From: CAZSWR01 sp964610885
Lineage (GTDB): Bacteria; Bacteroidota; Ignavibacteria; Kapaibacteriales; UBA2268
Direction: 5' to 3'
NCBI GenBank assembly: GCA_964610885.1
Contig: CAZSWR010000030.1
Coordinates: 1 to 35,063 of the forward strand
DNA: 35,063 bases
The notes under the pieces are model-generated. The model was given only the letters and a program-made list of their open reading frames with translations. It searched no databases and had not been told where the DNA came from. The position numbers were made by a program, and so were the translations under genes. Below, piece by piece: positions 31,930-35,063 of this stretch (positions within the stretch are counted from its first letter, which is position 1; the number at the start of each line of letters is the position of its first letter).

Positions 31930-34764
31930 CTATTCCAGACCAATCCATACAGGCGAGAACTGCAAAGCAGGACTTGCAATGCTTGTTTTCTGTTCCATTT
32001 CAAAAGGAAAACGAACACGATTCCTTGGTTCTTTGGAATAAGTTAATGTACCGGCCGAGTTCATGAAAATGAAATACCCGACGCCGGGTTTCATCGTGCT
32101 GAGCGTGCCGAGAGCAAAAGCAGGTAAATAGAAATTGCCCGCATTGTCCCGCACCAAGAACACATTCGAAATTATTGACGACAGTGAGGTTGCGACCGAA
32201 GTTCCCTCAGGACGCAAAAACGGGACGAAATTCCAACCGGACGAAAGCGCTATCGGGTAATCGGCCGGATTGGCAAGCGTTCCGGTTATGGTTAGAGTGT
32301 CCTGTGCCGACATGAAAACATGGTACGCAGAGCCAGCGCTCCACGAAGTTAGAGTGTTTGCGTTCGAACCGGGGACGAACGAATTTTGATTTTTGTCCAA
32401 AGCCACAACCAAATTGCCCGAGATGCCTTGGAAGACTGCCGATGCAGCTGCCTGCGAAGGGACGATATTCGATGAAATTTCGTTCCATCCGGCTCGGAGA
32501 GGAATCGAAATTGACGGGGAAGCCCCGCCCGAGACATTCAATGTGTAGTCTTCAGTTTCGCCATAGGAAGAATATCCGCAAGCAATCGGCGTGGTATTGT
32601 AAACAATTCGAATTCTCATTCTCTTTTCGCCGGCTGTGGTTCCATCCGGTACGGAGATGCTCCCGGTGTATGGCCCGCCACCCGGATTCCCTGAGACTGC
32701 GATTGATTCGCCGGCATCGTCGAAATCGCCATCTGCATTCCAATCCACCCACACACCGCATCGGTCATAGGTGTATCGATTCCCATTAACAATGGAGAAA
32801 GGATATGCCGTCCCGGGCAGGATTGTAGTCGAAATTGTGGAATAATTAGCATAACCAGAGGCTGAACAGGCAGAGGTATTGTTGATTGTCCCGATTGTAA
32901 CGCCGGAAATATATTCATCGCACGAAGCCGAGACCGTGCAATACAGCGATGCAAGGAAATTAAAAGATTTTTTTGCAGACCAATAGCTGGAATCCGTTGC
33001 GCCAACTGCTCGCACTCTCCAGAAATAAGTTTGGTCGAACGTCAGCGAAACTGTCTGGTAGTTCGTTGCTGTGGCAGAGGCAGAGGCGACATCGGTCGTG
33101 AAGGTTGAATCGGTCGAAATTTGCACTCGGTAAGCAGTAGCGCCTGCCGATGGTGCCCACGAAAGAAGAGGCGGATTGACGGCTACGTTCGCATTGTTCG
33201 CCGGCGAAGAGAGCACAGGCGGCGCGATCGAAGGGCAGGCCACATAGAAAGTCATTGAGTTCCCGCCTGAGGCTCCGATTTGGCTGATTCGCAGACCGCC
33301 TTGGGACATATCCGCAAGAAACGGCGACGGGTCGGTCGTTGAATTGAACTGGGTACGAAGCTCTTGCGAACAAAAATAAGCATCATAGATATTTCCATCC
33401 ACGGTTAACGATCCTTCCGGCCTGTAGGCATAGACTTCGTCCGGTGGGCCGTCGGCATTGCCGTTCAGGTTCGGGTTGATTCGATAGACGACGATGCCGC
33501 TGCCGGGCAAAGTCGAATCCAACGAGCCGGAAGCCTTCCTATATTCCACAACGAAGAATTCATTGTCGGAATTGAGTGCCCGGATTCGAAAGCAATTGTT
33601 CGTGGGCATCGAGAGATTATTAATTGTATAGGTGCCAGACGTGCTGATTAGTGGAATAGAATCGATCCATCCGCCATATTTATACTTCATATAGGCGCAC
33701 ATGTGCCCGCTGCCCCATTCCATAAGGTCCCAAGGCCCGAGCGGGCTTATATCGCTATTTGTATATCTGTATAGGTCGGGCGCGCCCAAGGTGTGGAACA
33801 TCTCGTGCGAAAGGACCGAGTAGTCGCTCTGCACTAAGTGGTCCCTGATTTGGAAATTGTATGTCCAGACCTGTTTCCCGTTGATAGAGGATGCCACAGT
33901 GTATAGCGCCCATTTGTGGGGCCATAGGAGCGTGGACCAGGCGGTGGTGCTGCCGCTCGCGACGAAGCAAATATTATCAACGTATCCGTCGTTGTCGTTG
34001 TCGATGACAAGCGAAGGCGGAATCGAGTCTTCGATTGCGCTAATGCAGCGCGCCAGCAAACCATGTTCCCTTTGTGCACGATCGGCTTCCAGGTAGCCGT
34101 TGGGGTTGGCCACGGAATATGGCATATAGAACGACCGAGCATTTGTATCCTGATACGAAATCACGAAAGTACCCGCCGATGACGGATAGAAGCTGCTATT
34201 GACAGTCAGTTGGTTGTATGATACTTCGGTGAAATAGCTTTTAAGCGAAGTTTGCGAAGTGGAATTAAACATTCGATTGTAGCGCGAGAGGGAATCGGTG
34301 AATTCCGCTTCGCCTGCGAAACGAATGAAAACCACGATATTGTTGATCAGGCCGGTGTTTGCGACCTGTGTCTCTTCGTATTTGCTCTTCGAGGGTTTCA
34401 GTTTGGGCCTTGCTGGTTCGGCGAATGCTTTTCGTCGCGCTTTAATGTATTCGGCCGAGTGCTTGGCGTATGGCTTCAGGCCGTGCGCGGCCGGGTTGGC
34501 AGAGTTTGCCCGGAACTCAGAGGGCAGAAGGTCGGCGCCACGCTCCACGGCGTAGTAGTAATATCCGTCGCTAACGTTTTGTATGATAGTGAAGCCGGCG
34601 GCGTCGTGGTACCAATTGTAGAACTCGTCCCCAGAAGCGTAGCAGTCAATTCTTTGACCATCGGGTTGGAAAATCGTTACCGGAAGGTTCTTGATTGGCG
34701 CGGCGATGGCCAGCGAAGATAAAAATAATATGCAGAGGAAGCCGATAAAAAGATACTTTTTCAT
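31930..34764 (-). CDS. Secreted M6-family zinc metalloprotease
   Basis: 944 aa. Signal peptide 1-21 (MKKYLFIGFLCILFLSSLAI). The M6 (immune-inhibitor-A-like) catalytic domain holds the zinc motif SHEMFHTLGAPDLYRY (His320, Glu321, His324). Next is an FN3-like domain with the common opening SSPANNANVAVNPPLLSW (~520-615), then a GEVED domain with VWVDWNADGDFDDAGESI and GETEDYTLNV (~640-760). Last come two related LxxGWN modules (IPLRAGWNEISSNIVP; IALSSGWNFVPFLRPEG), each with a V..D.N...F.P pattern (~765-915). No T9SS tail is obvious: the end reads SPVWIGLE. Expected to digest proteins outside the cell. The start is fixed by the signal peptide. Confidence 0.9.
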   Translation of the reverse strand: MKKYLFIGFLCILFLSSLAIAAPIKNLPVTIFQPDGQRIDCYASGDEFYNWYHDAAGFTIIQNVSDGYYYYAVERGADLLPSEFRANSANPAAHGLKPYAKHSAEYIKARRKAFAEPARPKLKPSKSKYEETQVANTGLINNIVVFIRFAGEAEFTDSLSRYNRMFNSTSQTSLKSYFTEVSYNQLTVNSSFYPSSAGTFVISYQDTNARSFYMPYSVANPNGYLEADRAQREHGLLARCISAIEDSIPPSLVIDNDNDGYVDNICFVASGSTTAWSTLLWPHKWALYTVASSINGKQVWTYNFQIRDHLVQSDYSVLSHEMFHTLGAPDLYRYTNSDISPLGPWDLMEWGSGHMCAYMKYKYGGWIDSIPLISTSGTYTINNLSMPTNNCFRIRALNSDNEFFVVEYRKASGSLDSTLPGSGIVVYRINPNLNGNADGPPDEVYAYRPEGSLTVDGNIYDAYFCSQELRTQFNSTTDPSPFLADMSQGGLRISQIGASGGNSMTFYVACPSIAPPVLSSPANNANVAVNPPLLSWAPSAGATAYRVQISTDSTFTTDVASASATATNYQTVSLTFDQTYFWRVRAVGATDSSYWSAKKSFNFLASLYCTVSASCDEYISGVTIGTINNTSACSASGYANYSTISTTILPGTAYPFSIVNGNRYTYDRCGVWVDWNADGDFDDAGESIAVSGNPGGGPYTGSISVPDGTTAGEKRMRIRIVYNTTPIACGYSSYGETEDYTLNVSGGASPSISIPLRAGWNEISSNIVPSQAAASAVFQGISGNLVVALDKNQNSFVPGSNANTLTSWSAGSAYHVFMSAQDTLTITGTLANPADYPIALSSGWNFVPFLRPEGTSVATSLSSIISNVFLVRDNAGNFYLPAFALGTLSTMKPGVGYFIFMNSAGTLTYSKEPRNRVRFPFEMEQKTSIASPALQFSPVWIGLE

Positions 34765-35063
34765 TTTGCCTTGGTGGACTGTTGCAATATTTCAAAAACT
34801 AATGGATACAAATTATACAAAAAAGCCAGCCTCGCAAAGGAATATTTTGTTTAATATAAAATTAGTATATAAAAATAATCTAATAAAGCGGCCACATCGA
34901 TCGCTGCACAAGTTTTGGCCGGTAAATAACTGTTCCATATGTTACACTGATTTGATAGCAGTATTATGCCATACAATTTAGTTTGATTGTAAGTTGCAAG
35001 TTAGAATTTGGGGCTTCGCTATTTTGTGTGGGTTATTCTAATCTTGAGAGAAATATAAGCCCA
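34765..35063. other. Upstream region of the M6 protease gene
   Basis: AT-rich non-coding DNA to the right edge. Presumably holds the protease promoter, but no exact consensus is seen. No ORF, repeat or RNA is supported. Confidence 0.5.

Noticed and set aside
31930..32200. T9SS sorting domain at the end of the M6 protease
   Set aside because: The last ~70 residues lack the PNP...G..V..L pattern and the end SPVWIGLE does not fit; the repeated LxxGWN modules are a different domain.

Overview
The window looks like a chromosomal segment of a Bacteroidota/Chlorobi-group (FCB) bacterium, possibly a Kapabacteria- or Ignavibacteria-like lineage. The lineage is inferred. Directly visible support: a type IX secretion (T9SS) C-terminal sorting domain on the 570-aa protein at 3843-5555 and a similar one on the protein at 25419-27542; four promoters of the Bacteroidota form TTTG-N19..21-TAnnTTTG; a FISUMP-domain lipoprotein; choice-of-anchor, GEVED and FN3-like domains; and three genes of an alternative complex III (ActD/E/F). 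No rRNA, tRNA or CRISPR array was seen. A 100-N scaffold gap lies at 20682-20781 and the left edge cuts valS.

Layout. 1-3406: the 3' end of valS, an unknown membrane protein and a divergent YchF/Ola1-type ATPase. 3843-5555: an exported thioredoxin-fold protein with a T9SS tail. 6154-9907: two overlapping minus-strand genes, a lipoprotein followed by a large exported helical-repeat protein. 10088-11980: speA. 12600-15359: an exported S9 (DPP IV-like) peptidase. 15781-17008: a three-gene minus-strand operon read here as HicA-like toxin, HicB-like antitoxin and SecB-like chaperone, i.e. a toxin-antitoxin-chaperone (TAC) module, followed upstream by a scrap resembling the C-terminus of a TaqI/Eco57I-class methyltransferase. 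17561-18217: a FISUMP lipoprotein. 18804-20388: argD-like aminotransferase preceded by umuD. 21224-23955: two surface or secreted proteins, one with an IPTL-CTERM tail and one with a seven-unit beta-propeller. 24818-27542: an ECF sigma factor overlapping a gene for a single-pass membrane protein that ends in a T9SS-like sorting domain, a possible sigma/anti-sigma pair. 27849-30039: overlapping actD-actE-actF without actA, B or C. 30267-34764: a compact metallopeptidase, a DUF3795 protein and a large secreted M6 metalloprotease.

Intergenic DNA is unusually rich in structured repeats: GTAGGGGC-bounded palindromes with at least three interchangeable cores, a composite palindrome unit present twice in inverted orientation, a near-palindromic 132-bp MITE, a 23-bp tandem triplet, a 52-bp inverted pair 18 kb apart, and hairpins that share a loop motif but have different self-complementary stems and mostly sit at gene 3' ends.

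The strongest leads are the HicAB-SecB-like TAC module with a C-terminal extension on the antitoxin that could be a chaperone-addiction region, the sigma factor paired with a sorting-domain-bearing membrane protein, and the orphan actDEF block. All functional statements come from motif reading alone; no database search was run.
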